Notes under the pieces: generated by a model | The model's database searches: none | Told to the model about the DNA's origin: nothing | The model's input: only the letters and a program-made list of their open reading frames with translations | Source: CAYFJO01 sp964343305 | Lineage (GTDB): Bacteria > Planctomycetota > Planctomycetia > Pirellulales > Pirellulaceae | Assembly (NCBI GenBank): GCA_964343305.1 | Contig: CAYFJO010000313.1 | Span: forward strand, 1-12,896 | Direction of reading: 5' to 3' | DNA length: 12,896 nucleotides | Part shown: piece by piece, positions 6,190 to 12,896 of the stretch | Numbering within the stretch: position 1 is the stretch's first letter | Layout of the letters: each line of letters starts with the position of its first letter | Made by a program: the position numbers and the translations under genes

Positions 6190-9100
6190 ATGTCTTTCTT
6201 ATATCGACAGATTGGTGTTATTGTGGCATTGATAGGGCTCTCTGCACCTGTCTTTGCGGTTTCGCCGAAGCAGGACGAAACGAAGTTGCCGGAGAACTTG
6301 GCGCGTCGCGCCAAGGCGACGGCGTCCTCGGAGTATAGCCGGCGGTACTTGGCCCGCTTTGCAATTGACGGCAAGTTGCCAAGTTCGGGAGGGTCGTCTG
6401 ATCTGGACAAAGCGTGGTGCGTTGATGGAAGCGTCTCGCGCGGCGGAGCCCAATTCACTCTGGAATGGGAAGAGCCGGTGACCGTTGCGGAGATTCTTTA
6501 CTACGCCCGCACTGCGTTTTTTGCGAACGAATGCTGGAAAGACTACGAGGTCTATCTCGATCATGCGCAGAAGCCAGTTGCCAGGGGAACGCTTCGCATG
6601 GTTCACGGTCCTCAACGCATCGCGCTTCCCACGTCCACGGTGCGAAAGTTGACACTCAAATTTGTCAGTTCTTTTGGAGGCCTTAATCCAGGGGCTTCCG
6701 AGATTCAGGTCTTCGCCGCACGGTGTTCCCGGCGCCAGTTGAACGAACTGGCCCAAGCGGCGGCGGCCGCAGCCGGAGGCGCATATGTTGCGACCAACGA
6801 TGAAACCGACGTCGAGGCGCTGCAGTCGTTGATCACGAAAATGATCCAGGAAAAAGGCAGTGATTATCCACGGGCGACGGTTCACCGGCAACGGCTCGCG
6901 TCGCTGGTCGAAGCACGTGATGCTGCGGAAGCATCCAGTGACGGTTCATCGGATGCCGTGCTCGACAAGATCGAAGATGATCTTGCCGCACTTCAACGCG
7001 AGGTCCTGCTTTTCGACGTCGACCGGCTGCTGGTGATCAAACGCCACGAGATCAATGCGTCGCACGTTTACACCTATCATTACGAGGGCTTTCGGGCCGG
7101 CGGTGGGCTGTACGTGATCTCGCCGCACAATCCGCAAGAGGAGCCGCTTGAACTGGCCGCATCGCCCGAGGGGCAAATCCTCGATTGCGATCTTTCTCAC
7201 AACGGCCGCGTCGCGTTGTTTAGTTGGCGGCGACGCGAAGGTGAAGGTTATCATCTGTGGACCGTCAACGTCGACGGCACCAACCTGCGGCAGATCACCG
7301 ACGGCGATTGGCACGACTACAACGCCTGCTGGCTGCCAGATGGGGACATCGCTTTTCTGACAACACGTTCCCCCCAGTTCGCCTACTGCTGGCACGCGCC
7401 GGTCGGCGTCCTGCACCGGATGAAGGCCGACGGCTCTGATCTGCGCCAGTTATCGGCCAACTACTTGAACGACTTCACACCGCAGGTTTTGGACGACGGG
7501 CGGATCATCTACACGCGGTGGGAATACGTCGACCGACCCGCGATTCCGATCCAGAGCCTGTGGACCATCAATCCCGATGGAACCGGACTATCGGGATATT
7601 TTGGCAATCGTGTGATTTCGCCGGGGACATTCATGGAGGCCCGGCAACTTCCGGGCAGCCAGAAGATCATCTGCACCATGACGGGGCACAACGGCCCCAC
7701 GCGCGGTGCCATTGGCATCATCGACCGTTCCAAAGGCATGAACGCTCAAGCGGCGATCAAGAACATCACGCCCGATGTTTCCATTCCGGCGGTGAACAAG
7801 GGCAACGGCAATACGGGCGGTAGCAAACCGTATAGTTGCCCATTGCCGCTGGATGGAAGGCGTTTTCTCGTATCCGCCCAAGGACCGGTCTTGGTGCGGA
7901 CGCTTGCGGGCCGATGCCAATCGACGGCGCTTGCCGCTCCAAGCGACGGGATGCAGTACTTCTGTGCACAGCCTGTGCGGCGCCGCGACCGGGCTCCAGT
8001 CATCCCTTCCATGATTTCGCCCGACAGCGAGCCATACGCCACGATCTTTCTCCAGGACATCTACGATGGCTTGGAGCCGCAGGTCGAACGCGGGGAAGTC
8101 ACTCGCATTCGCGTGGTGCGAGACATGAAGAAAGCCGTTCGAATCGATCCGAAACTGCGGGCTTTCGGGTTTCAATTTCCCGTGATTTCCTGCGGTGCCA
8201 CATACGCCGCCAAAGACGTGATCGGCGAGTTGCCGATTGAGGCCGACGGCTCGGCTTACTTCCGCGTACCGGCGGGAAAGAACATTTCCTTCATGGCGTT
8301 GGATGCCGAAGGCCGCGCGGTACAGCGAATGCGAAGTTTCACTCACCTCATGCCGGGCGAAGTGCAGGGTTGCGTCGGTTGCCACGAGCATCGCGACCAG
8401 GCACCATTGCGCGGTCGCGCGGCCGCTTACGATCAGCCGCCGCGCGATCTCGAACCGCCGGAATGGGGAGCCGGTGGTTTTGACTATACGAAAGTCGTTC
8501 AAGTCGTCCTGGATCGTTATTGTGTCGATTGCCACAACCCAGTCGACTCTCCCGGCGGTGTCGATCTGACCGGCGGCAAGACCGATTTCTTTAACGTCTC
8601 CTACGATGTGCTGGCCCGTGAGAATCAAGGACGACGCGGCAGCCCTTATGTCAACTGGATTCCTACCTACAATGGCCACGAAGCGAACATCCTCGAAGTC
8701 GACCCCAAGACGTGGGGATCACCGCAGAGCGTGTTGGCTGATCTTGTCCTCTCGGGGCATCCGGACAACGACGGCAAGCTGCGAGTGAAGATGGACAACG
8801 CGAGTATTCGCCGCATTCTGGCTTGGATCGACCTGAACGTGCCTTACTATGGCACGAGCGAGACCGCGTACCCGGACAACGTCGGCTGCCGTCGATTGTA
8901 TCCTTCCCAGTTAGACGCCGTGCTGGCCGACGTCGCCAAGCGGCGCTGCGCCAAATGTCATGCCGAGGGGAAGGTTCCTCGCCGCGAGTGGACTCGCATC
9001 ACCCAGCCCCAGCTCAACCCGTTCCTTCTTGCACCGTTGTCCAAGCAGGCCGGCGGCAGCCAAAAGTGCTCCGCCGCGGTCTTCCAAACCAAAGACGACG

Positions 9101-9219
9101 CCGACTATCAGGCAATCCTGGCGACGTTCAAACGGATTGAGGCTCAATTGCAAAAGACGCCTCGCATCGACATGCCGGAAGGAGCTCCCTCACCAGAAGT
9201 CTGCCGTGAGAGCCGATAG
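6190..9219 (+). CDS. HzsA-related secreted tri-haem cytochrome with N-terminal discoidin-like domain and beta-propeller
   Basis: A 1009-aa protein. A Sec signal peptide covers residues 1-23 (cut after VFA). Residues about 36-177 resemble a discoidin/F5-8-type C domain (NLARRAKATASSEYS, RFAIDGK, AWCVDG, GAQFTLEWEEPVTVAEILYY), usually a carbohydrate-binding module. A helical linker (180-275) leads to LFDVDRLLVIKRH (274-286) and a TolB/PD40-like propeller with blades such as HLWTVNVDGTNLRQITDG and DGRIIYTRWEY (436-446). The C-terminal part has c-type haem motifs C728-V-G-C-H732, C778-V-D-C-H782 and C920-A-K-C-H924. The order propeller, then haem domains, matches the hydrazine synthase alpha subunit family; close relatives occur widely in non-anammox planctomycetes. 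The start has GAGGAG 7 nt upstream. An extracytoplasmic redox role is inferred; substrate unknown. It shares PGEV..CVGCHE and VLDRYC..CH blocks with the next gene. Confidence 0.9.
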   Translation: MSFLYRQIGVIVALIGLSAPVFAVSPKQDETKLPENLARRAKATASSEYSRRYLARFAIDGKLPSSGGSSDLDKAWCVDGSVSRGGAQFTLEWEEPVTVAEILYYARTAFFANECWKDYEVYLDHAQKPVARGTLRMVHGPQRIALPTSTVRKLTLKFVSSFGGLNPGASEIQVFAARCSRRQLNELAQAAAAAAGGAYVATNDETDVEALQSLITKMIQEKGSDYPRATVHRQRLASLVEARDAAEASSDGSSDAVLDKIEDDLAALQREVLLFDVDRLLVIKRHEINASHVYTYHYEGFRAGGGLYVISPHNPQEEPLELAASPEGQILDCDLSHNGRVALFSWRRREGEGYHLWTVNVDGTNLRQITDGDWHDYNACWLPDGDIAFLTTRSPQFAYCWHAPVGVLHRMKADGSDLRQLSANYLNDFTPQVLDDGRIIYTRWEYVDRPAIPIQSLWTINPDGTGLSGYFGNRVISPGTFMEARQLPGSQKIICTMTGHNGPTRGAIGIIDRSKGMNAQAAIKNITPDVSIPAVNKGNGNTGGSKPYSCPLPLDGRRFLVSAQGPVLVRTLAGRCQSTALAAPSDGMQYFCAQPVRRRDRAPVIPSMISPDSEPYATIFLQDIYDGLEPQVERGEVTRIRVVRDMKKAVRIDPKLRAFGFQFPVISCGATYAAKDVIGELPIEADGSAYFRVPAGKNISFMALDAEGRAVQRMRSFTHLMPGEVQGCVGCHEHRDQAPLRGRAAAYDQPPRDLEPPEWGAGGFDYTKVVQVVLDRYCVDCHNPVDSPGGVDLTGGKTDFFNVSYDVLARENQGRRGSPYVNWIPTYNGHEANILEVDPKTWGSPQSVLADLVLSGHPDNDGKLRVKMDNASIRRILAWIDLNVPYYGTSETAYPDNVGCRRLYPSQLDAVLADVAKRRCAKCHAEGKVPRREWTRITQPQLNPFLLAPLSKQAGGSQKCSAAVFQTKDDADYQAILATFKRIEAQLQKTPRIDMPEGAPSPEVCRESR

Positions 9220-9249
9220 CGCAATGCGAAAAGTGACAGGTCCTTTGGC

Positions 9250-9338
9250 GGTAGTGTCCTGTTGGTGTGTTGGTCCGAGCCAGACTTCCGAAGTCTTCCC
9301 GAACTTCGGAGTCTGCAACTCAAAATTAGGACACTACC
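9250..9338. mobile_element. MITE-like element, 89 bp, perfect 11-bp terminal inverted repeats
   Basis: The ends GGTAGTGTCCT (9250-9260) and AGGACACTACC (9328-9338) are exact reverse complements. Inside lies a long hairpin, 9281-9294 with 9303-9315: 13 pairs with one bulged T and an 8-nt loop. TTTGGC occurs directly before the left end (9244-9249) and again at 9341-9346, two bases after the right end, which could be a target duplication if the element ends at 9340. Alternatively the TA inside each terminus (TAGTGTCC and GGACACTA) suggests TA-targeting IS630/Tc1-like ends. It encodes no protein, so it would need a transposase from elsewhere. The inner hairpin may also act on transcripts leaving the upstream gene. 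The family name is not known to me with certainty. Confidence 0.65.
9281..9315. repeat. Imperfect palindrome inside the MITE-like element
   Basis: CAGACTTCCGAAGT (9281-9294) pairs with ACTTCGGAGTCTG (9303-9315), leaving one T unpaired and an 8-nt loop. The left arm alone can also fold, as AGACTTC and GAAGTCT flank a single C (9282-9296), so two alternative hairpins are possible. It lies 62 bp past the stop of the tri-haem gene and could end or protect that transcript, but no T-run follows. Confidence 0.6.
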
Positions 9339-9352
9339 CATTTGGCATCGAC

Positions 9353-9388
9353 GTTTACATTTGCAGCCACATACACCAAAATGTAAAC
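9353..9388. repeat. 10-bp perfect inverted repeat, GTTTACATTT / AAATGTAAAC
   Basis: GTTTACATTT (9353-9362) and AAATGTAAAC (9379-9388) are exact reverse complements with 16 bp between them, so the arm centres are 26 bp apart. It begins 14 bp after the MITE-like element. It could be a dimeric regulator site for the second HzsA-related gene, a transcript stem-loop, or the remains of another small element. No T-run follows. Confidence 0.5.
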
Positions 9389-9554
9389 AATGTTTGTCCA
9401 GTATTGATGCTCGCGCCAATACGCGACTCAGGTGACACGAAGTCCTGCTACGAGATTTGATTCCAAGAGATGCGGACACCTTCAACGATTGTGGATCACG
9501 CGCCAGTACGCCCGGAACCGACAGCCACTCGCAATCGAATAAAGGAATGCACTG

Positions 9555-12062
9555 ATGAAGCTCCTCGTAATCACGACAGTTCTCGTTCTTCAACAGTTTG
9601 CCGACAGTACATCAGCCGCCGATGTTGACGACGCGCTTGCCTTGGCACGAAAGACGTTGACGTTTGTCGAAAAAGGCGCTCCACGTCCCAAACTGGCGGC
9701 GGAACTCGCATCCGTCGAAAAGCGATACGCCGCTGCCCGCAAGAAACAGACGACGAATCTGAAAGAACTCACGCAGGATATTCGCGCCCTGCGGCGACGC
9801 ATCATCCTCTCGCATCCGGCGCTCGATTTCGACCGGCTGCTGATCAACAAAAGACATCATCCCAAATTCAACCACATGTGCGACCAGTATCTGGGCCGTC
9901 ACAGTCAACCGAGTGTCGGACTCGTGGTGCTCGATTCGTGGAAGGACGATCCGCAGGCCGAGATCCTGATCAAAGGCAAACTGCCCGCAGGGGAAATCAC
10001 TCATCCAGACCTGTCCTTCGACGGGAAGCGGGTGTTGTTTGCGTTCTGCGATCACACGGTCGAGGATACGATGCAGCGGCATTTCGTGATCTTCGAAGCA
10101 GCGACCGACGGTTCCTGGGTGCGTCAAGTCACCGCCACGAAGTCCGACGCGCTCGAGGGCTGGCAGAACAAGCAGACGGTACTGATCGAGGACTTCGATC
10201 CTTGTTACCTGCCCGACGGAGGCTTTGCTTTCGTCTCGACACGTTGCCAGACATTCGGAAGATGTCACGGCACACGCTACACTCCCGTCTACATGCTGTT
10301 TCGGGGCGAACTGGACGGAACGGGGATTCGCCAAATCTCGTTTGGCGAGGCCAACGAATGGGACCCCAGCGTCCTGAACGACGGGCGAATCGTTTACACC
10401 CGCTGGGATTACATCAATCGCCACGACACGATTTACCAGAGCCTGTGGGTCACCCGGCCCGACGGCACGGCGACCGAGCACTTCTACGGCAACTACACGC
10501 GCAACCCATGTATGATCGCCGAAACCCGGGCCATTCCCAGTTCGCACAAGGTGGTCGCCACAGCGACGGCACACCACGGATATACGCACGGATCGACCAT
10601 CGTCGTCGATCAGCACAAAGGCCGTGACGGCGCCGAGCCGCTGACGCGTGTGACTCCCGAAGTCAGTTTCCCGGAAACGGAGGGTCGCCGTAGCCGTGGC
10701 AACGACCGCGGCCGGTTCGTGACCCCCTACGCGATCACCGAAGACCTGTTTCTGGTCGCGTACAAAGAAGACCAACGATACGCCATTTATCTGATCGACA
10801 CGCTCGGCGGGCGTGAGTTGATCTATCGCGATCCCGCCATCGGCTGTTATTCCCCGATCCCATTGAAACAACGGCTGCGGCCGCCGGCGATTCGTTCATT
10901 CGTGGAATCCGAGGAACCAGCGGGAACGTTCTACGTCCAGGACATTTATCAAAGCATTCAATCAATCGAGCCTGGAATTATCAAGAGCTTGCGGATCAAC
11001 AGGATTTTCGGGCAGCCCACGCGTGCCAAGCCGGCGCTGAGTTTGGCGAGGAACGAGGTCATTAAAGGCATCGTCGGCACTGTGCCGGTGGGCGATGACG
11101 GCTCGGTGGCGTTTCGCGCCCCGGCCGGTGTGCCGCTCCAATTTCAGGCCCTGGACGAGAACGGCATGGCGGTGATGACCATGCGCTCGTCGGTGTATCT
11201 GCAAGCGGGCGAGGTGACGTCGTGTGTAGGCTGCCACGAGTCGCGCCGATCGACGCCGGCCCGTGCCATTCCGCAGCACGTGCAAATTCACACTCCGAAA
11301 CCGTCCGCCGGACCTCGCTACGAGGGCGGTTTCAGCTTCGCCCGTTCGGTACAGCCGGTGCTCGACCGTTACTGCATTCGTTGTCACGGGCTGGACTCCA
11401 AAATCGCCGGCGACATCAACCTGCTGGGCACTCCGTCGAAGTACAACCTCGCCCATGACGCGCTGACCGGTCGCAAAGGGTTGGTGACGATCGCGTATCG
11501 CAACCAGGAGACCGCGTTCAGCAAACCGAAAGACTATTTCGCTCACGCAGGCCGTCTGGCAAAGTTGCTGCTGGACGGACACGAGGGGGTGGAATTGGAC
11601 CGAGATGGTTTCCAACGCATCGTCGACTGGCTGGATCTGAACGCCCAGTACTACGGCGATTACTCCTGGAACCGTGTGGAACATCGCCGGCCTTCACTCA
11701 ATGGTGAGCGGGCTCTGCGCGAGCACATCAAGAACGTGTTCGGAGAAGAACTGGCTAAAGAGCCATTCGCCGCACTGGTCAACGTCGCCGCCGAAAGCGA
11801 AAGCCGCATCCTCAAAGCGCCGCTGGCGAAGACGGCCGGCGGGTGGGAGCAGATCAAAAGTAACGGCTGGACGAGCACCAGCGATCCGGGCTATCGAAAA
11901 ATGCGCCGACTGGTCGAAGCGTCTCTTGCTCCACTCGACGCGCAAGACATCGCCGGCACCTGCGGCCGCGACAATTGCGTGTGCGGCGTTTGTTGGTTAC
12001 GGCAGGTGCGAGCACTCCGAAAACAGTCACTGGCTGAGCTCGAGACTGCTGCTCAGGAATAA
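9555..12062 (+). CDS. HzsA-related secreted di-haem cytochrome with beta-propeller
   Basis: An 835-aa paralogue of the preceding protein without its discoidin-like domain. Signal peptide residues 1-21 (cut near TSA before ADVDD), then a helical segment 25-85, then LDFDRLLINKRH (90-101), which begins the conserved core. Propeller blades include DLSFDGKRVLFAF, DPCYLPDGGFAF and DGRIVYTRWDY (276-286). A cysteine pair, C231 and C237 (RCQTFGRCHG), lies in the propeller. Haem motifs are C557-V-G-C-H561 and C607-I-R-C-H611, the latter inside VQPVLDRYC, nearly identical to the first paralogue. VDWLDLNAQYYG (690-701) follows. Where the first paralogue has its third CxxCH, this one ends with a cysteine cluster (C803, C808, C810, C813) that is not a haem motif. 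AAAGGA lies 8 nt before the ATG. The next paralogue starts 26 bp after its stop, so the two are probably cotranscribed. Substrate unknown. Confidence 0.9.
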   Translation: MKLLVITTVLVLQQFADSTSAADVDDALALARKTLTFVEKGAPRPKLAAELASVEKRYAAARKKQTTNLKELTQDIRALRRRIILSHPALDFDRLLINKRHHPKFNHMCDQYLGRHSQPSVGLVVLDSWKDDPQAEILIKGKLPAGEITHPDLSFDGKRVLFAFCDHTVEDTMQRHFVIFEAATDGSWVRQVTATKSDALEGWQNKQTVLIEDFDPCYLPDGGFAFVSTRCQTFGRCHGTRYTPVYMLFRGELDGTGIRQISFGEANEWDPSVLNDGRIVYTRWDYINRHDTIYQSLWVTRPDGTATEHFYGNYTRNPCMIAETRAIPSSHKVVATATAHHGYTHGSTIVVDQHKGRDGAEPLTRVTPEVSFPETEGRRSRGNDRGRFVTPYAITEDLFLVAYKEDQRYAIYLIDTLGGRELIYRDPAIGCYSPIPLKQRLRPPAIRSFVESEEPAGTFYVQDIYQSIQSIEPGIIKSLRINRIFGQPTRAKPALSLARNEVIKGIVGTVPVGDDGSVAFRAPAGVPLQFQALDENGMAVMTMRSSVYLQAGEVTSCVGCHESRRSTPARAIPQHVQIHTPKPSAGPRYEGGFSFARSVQPVLDRYCIRCHGLDSKIAGDINLLGTPSKYNLAHDALTGRKGLVTIAYRNQETAFSKPKDYFAHAGRLAKLLLDGHEGVELDRDGFQRIVDWLDLNAQYYGDYSWNRVEHRRPSLNGERALREHIKNVFGEELAKEPFAALVNVAAESESRILKAPLAKTAGGWEQIKSNGWTSTSDPGYRKMRRLVEASLAPLDAQDIAGTCGRDNCVCGVCWLRQVRALRKQSLAELETAAQE

Positions 12063-12074
12063 GGCCTAGCATTG

Positions 12075-12080
12075 AAAGGG
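12075..12080 (+). promoter_or_regulatory. Ribosome binding site fixing the start of the third paralogue
   Basis: AAAGGG lies 8 nt before the ATG at 12089. It supports that start over the internal in-frame ATGs at 12143 and 12161, which have no comparable site and would cut away part or all of the signal peptide. Confidence 0.55.
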
Positions 12081-12088
12081 CATTGTCG

Positions 12089-12896
12089 ATGTCACAGTCA
12101 ACAAAACGGGCGACGAGGCGAAACTGGAGAACGGCCGCGATTATGGCAGTGGCTTTCGGCATGGTGACCGCGGGCTTCGCGCGGCTAGGAGCCGAGGCCG
12201 AGAGCCGCGACGCGGCCGGCTCGACTCCGTCGAAGATCAAAGTTCTCAAAGTCACGGTTGAACCGGATTTCGCCAAGGGATTCGCCGGTTTGGAAAAGCT
12301 GATCCGGGCCAAATCGCAACCGCAGCCCATTGCCGAGTCGGTTCGGCCCGACATGTACCCGCAGCGATCGGATCGTGATCCGGTCGACGTCATCGTCCGC
12401 CGCACGGAAGCGCTGCTGGCCGATCTGGCAAGGCGGCCCCAAACGCGGGACCTGGCGCCAGAACACAAGGAACTGAAACAACTCAAGACCGCAGCCGAAA
12501 CGCTGCGCAAACGCGGCGAATCAATCGGGCGCGGCGAGTTCGCCAAGTTCGGCAAGCTCTACCGGAGAATTTCGCTGGCCAATCCGCTGCTGGATTTCGA
12601 CAAAGTTCTTTTCATCAAGCGGCACAAGAGCCGCGTCAGCCACATGTGCGACCAGTTTCTGGGAAGAAACGCCCGGCCCGGTGGCGGACTCTACGTCCTT
12701 TCCGACGTCTTTGGTCCAAGCCCGCGGCTGACCGACGTGCTGGCCGATTCCGTGGTCCAGAACGGGCGTCTCGAGGGCAGCAAGCTCGCCGGCGGATCGT
12801 TTCTTTCCCCCGATCTCTCTTTCGATGGCAAGACCATCGTGTTTGCCTATTGCGAGTGCGGCAAAGACAAGAACAAACAGCGTCCCGGCTGGAACC
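12089..12896 (+). CDS. HzsA-related secreted protein, third paralogue, 3' truncated by the window end
   Basis: An open frame of 269 codons runs from the ATG at 12089 to the right edge without a stop. The N-terminus (MSQSTKRATRRNWRTAAIMA) is a signal peptide with a hydrophobic core at 16-30. R10-R11 make a weak twin-arginine look, but haem attachment in this family suggests Sec export. After a charged helical segment (about 95-155) comes LLDFDKVLFIKRH and then SHMCDQFLGR, matching LDFDRLLINKRH and NHMCDQYLGR in the preceding protein, followed by the first propeller strands (GGGLYVLSD, SPDLSFDGKTIVFAYC). It is closer to the second paralogue than to the first. The haem region lies beyond the window, so haem number is unknown. 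The 26-bp gap to the preceding stop implies an operon. Confidence 0.85.
   Translation, partial: MSQSTKRATRRNWRTAAIMAVAFGMVTAGFARLGAEAESRDAAGSTPSKIKVLKVTVEPDFAKGFAGLEKLIRAKSQPQPIAESVRPDMYPQRSDRDPVDVIVRRTEALLADLARRPQTRDLAPEHKELKQLKTAAETLRKRGESIGRGEFAKFGKLYRRISLANPLLDFDKVLFIKRHKSRVSHMCDQFLGRNARPGGGLYVLSDVFGPSPRLTDVLADSVVQNGRLEGSKLAGGSFLSPDLSFDGKTIVFAYCECGKDKNKQRPGWN

Larger units (their letters stand above)
9220..9554. other. 335-bp spacer between two HzsA-related genes holding inverted repeats
   Basis: No credible gene on either strand. The left part holds an 89-bp MITE-like element (9250-9338) and just after it a 10-bp inverted repeat (9353-9388), both listed separately. The right end gives AAAGGA (9541-9546), 8 nt before the ATG of the next gene. 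A spacer this long contrasts with the 26-bp gap between the second and third paralogues. Confidence 0.6.

Noticed and set aside
7588..8679. 363-codon minus-strand open frame opposite the first HzsA-related gene
   Set aside because: Antisense shadow of the propeller and haem region; no motif or start signal.
9547..9555. Two-codon ORF (ATG CAC TGA) overlapping the start of the second HzsA-related gene
   Set aside because: The ribosome binding site abuts its ATG with no spacing and serves the ATG at 9555 instead; likely chance.
9144..9593. 149-codon minus-strand frame across the MITE-like spacer
   Set aside because: It crosses the inverted repeats and both flanking gene ends, has a Ser/Arg/Cys-rich random composition and no start signal.
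9612..10871. 419-codon minus-strand open frame opposite the second HzsA-related gene
   Set aside because: It is antisense to conserved propeller sequence that matches two paralogues; no ribosome binding site or recognisable domain.
11854..12555. 233-codon minus-strand frame at the junction of the second and third paralogues
   Set aside because: It overlaps two well-supported plus-strand genes and has the Ser/Arg/Ala composition of an antisense shadow.
6190..12896. Hydrazine synthase locus and hence an anammox organism
   Set aside because: Only alpha-subunit-like proteins are present, with altered residues near the first haem motif; no beta/gamma subunit or hydrazine dehydrogenase is seen, and such homologues are frequent in non-anammox planctomycetes.

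Overview
The window looks like a chromosomal stretch from a member of the Planctomycetota (Pirellula/Rhodopirellula-like), judged from gene content. It has a Tat-exported Gfo/Idh/MocA oxidoreductase ending in REGW, a large secreted parallel beta-helix protein, and several secreted beta-propeller/c-type-heme proteins related to the alpha subunit of hydrazine synthase (HzsA-related family). No rRNA, tRNA, CRISPR array or intact transposase gene was seen. The genus cannot be fixed from sequence alone.

Left part (1-4840), probable carbohydrate processing: the C-terminal part of a helical-toroid glycosidase-like protein (2-997, 5' end outside the window); a 434-aa Gfo/Idh/MocA oxidoreductase with a twin-arginine signal (1218-2522); and, convergent with it across 47 bp, a 756-aa secreted right-handed parallel beta-helix protein on the minus strand (2570-4840). 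Enzymes of these folds often act on polysaccharides or sugars, but no substrate can be read from the sequence.

Middle (4841-6189): a divergent promoter region with one possible 47-aa small ORF, then a free-standing 214-aa corrinoid-binding protein of the MtaC/MtbC/MttC type (5210-5854). A pair of hairpins lies in its leader and no methyltransferase gene is beside it. A 335-bp spacer with three phased GCTAAA repeats follows.

Right part (6190-12896): three consecutive plus-strand genes for HzsA-related proteins. The first (1009 aa) adds an N-terminal discoidin-like domain and has three CxxCH haem motifs. The second (835 aa) has two CxxCH motifs and a C-terminal cysteine cluster where the third would be. 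The third starts 26 bp after the second and runs off the window. Between the first and second lies a 335-bp spacer holding an 89-bp MITE-like element with perfect 11-bp terminal inverted repeats, an inner long hairpin and a near-flanking 6-bp direct repeat; a second 10-bp inverted repeat follows it. The three proteins probably work outside the cytoplasm as redox proteins, but their substrates are unknown. They should not be read as evidence of anammox, because no beta/gamma hydrazine synthase subunit or hydrazine dehydrogenase is present here.
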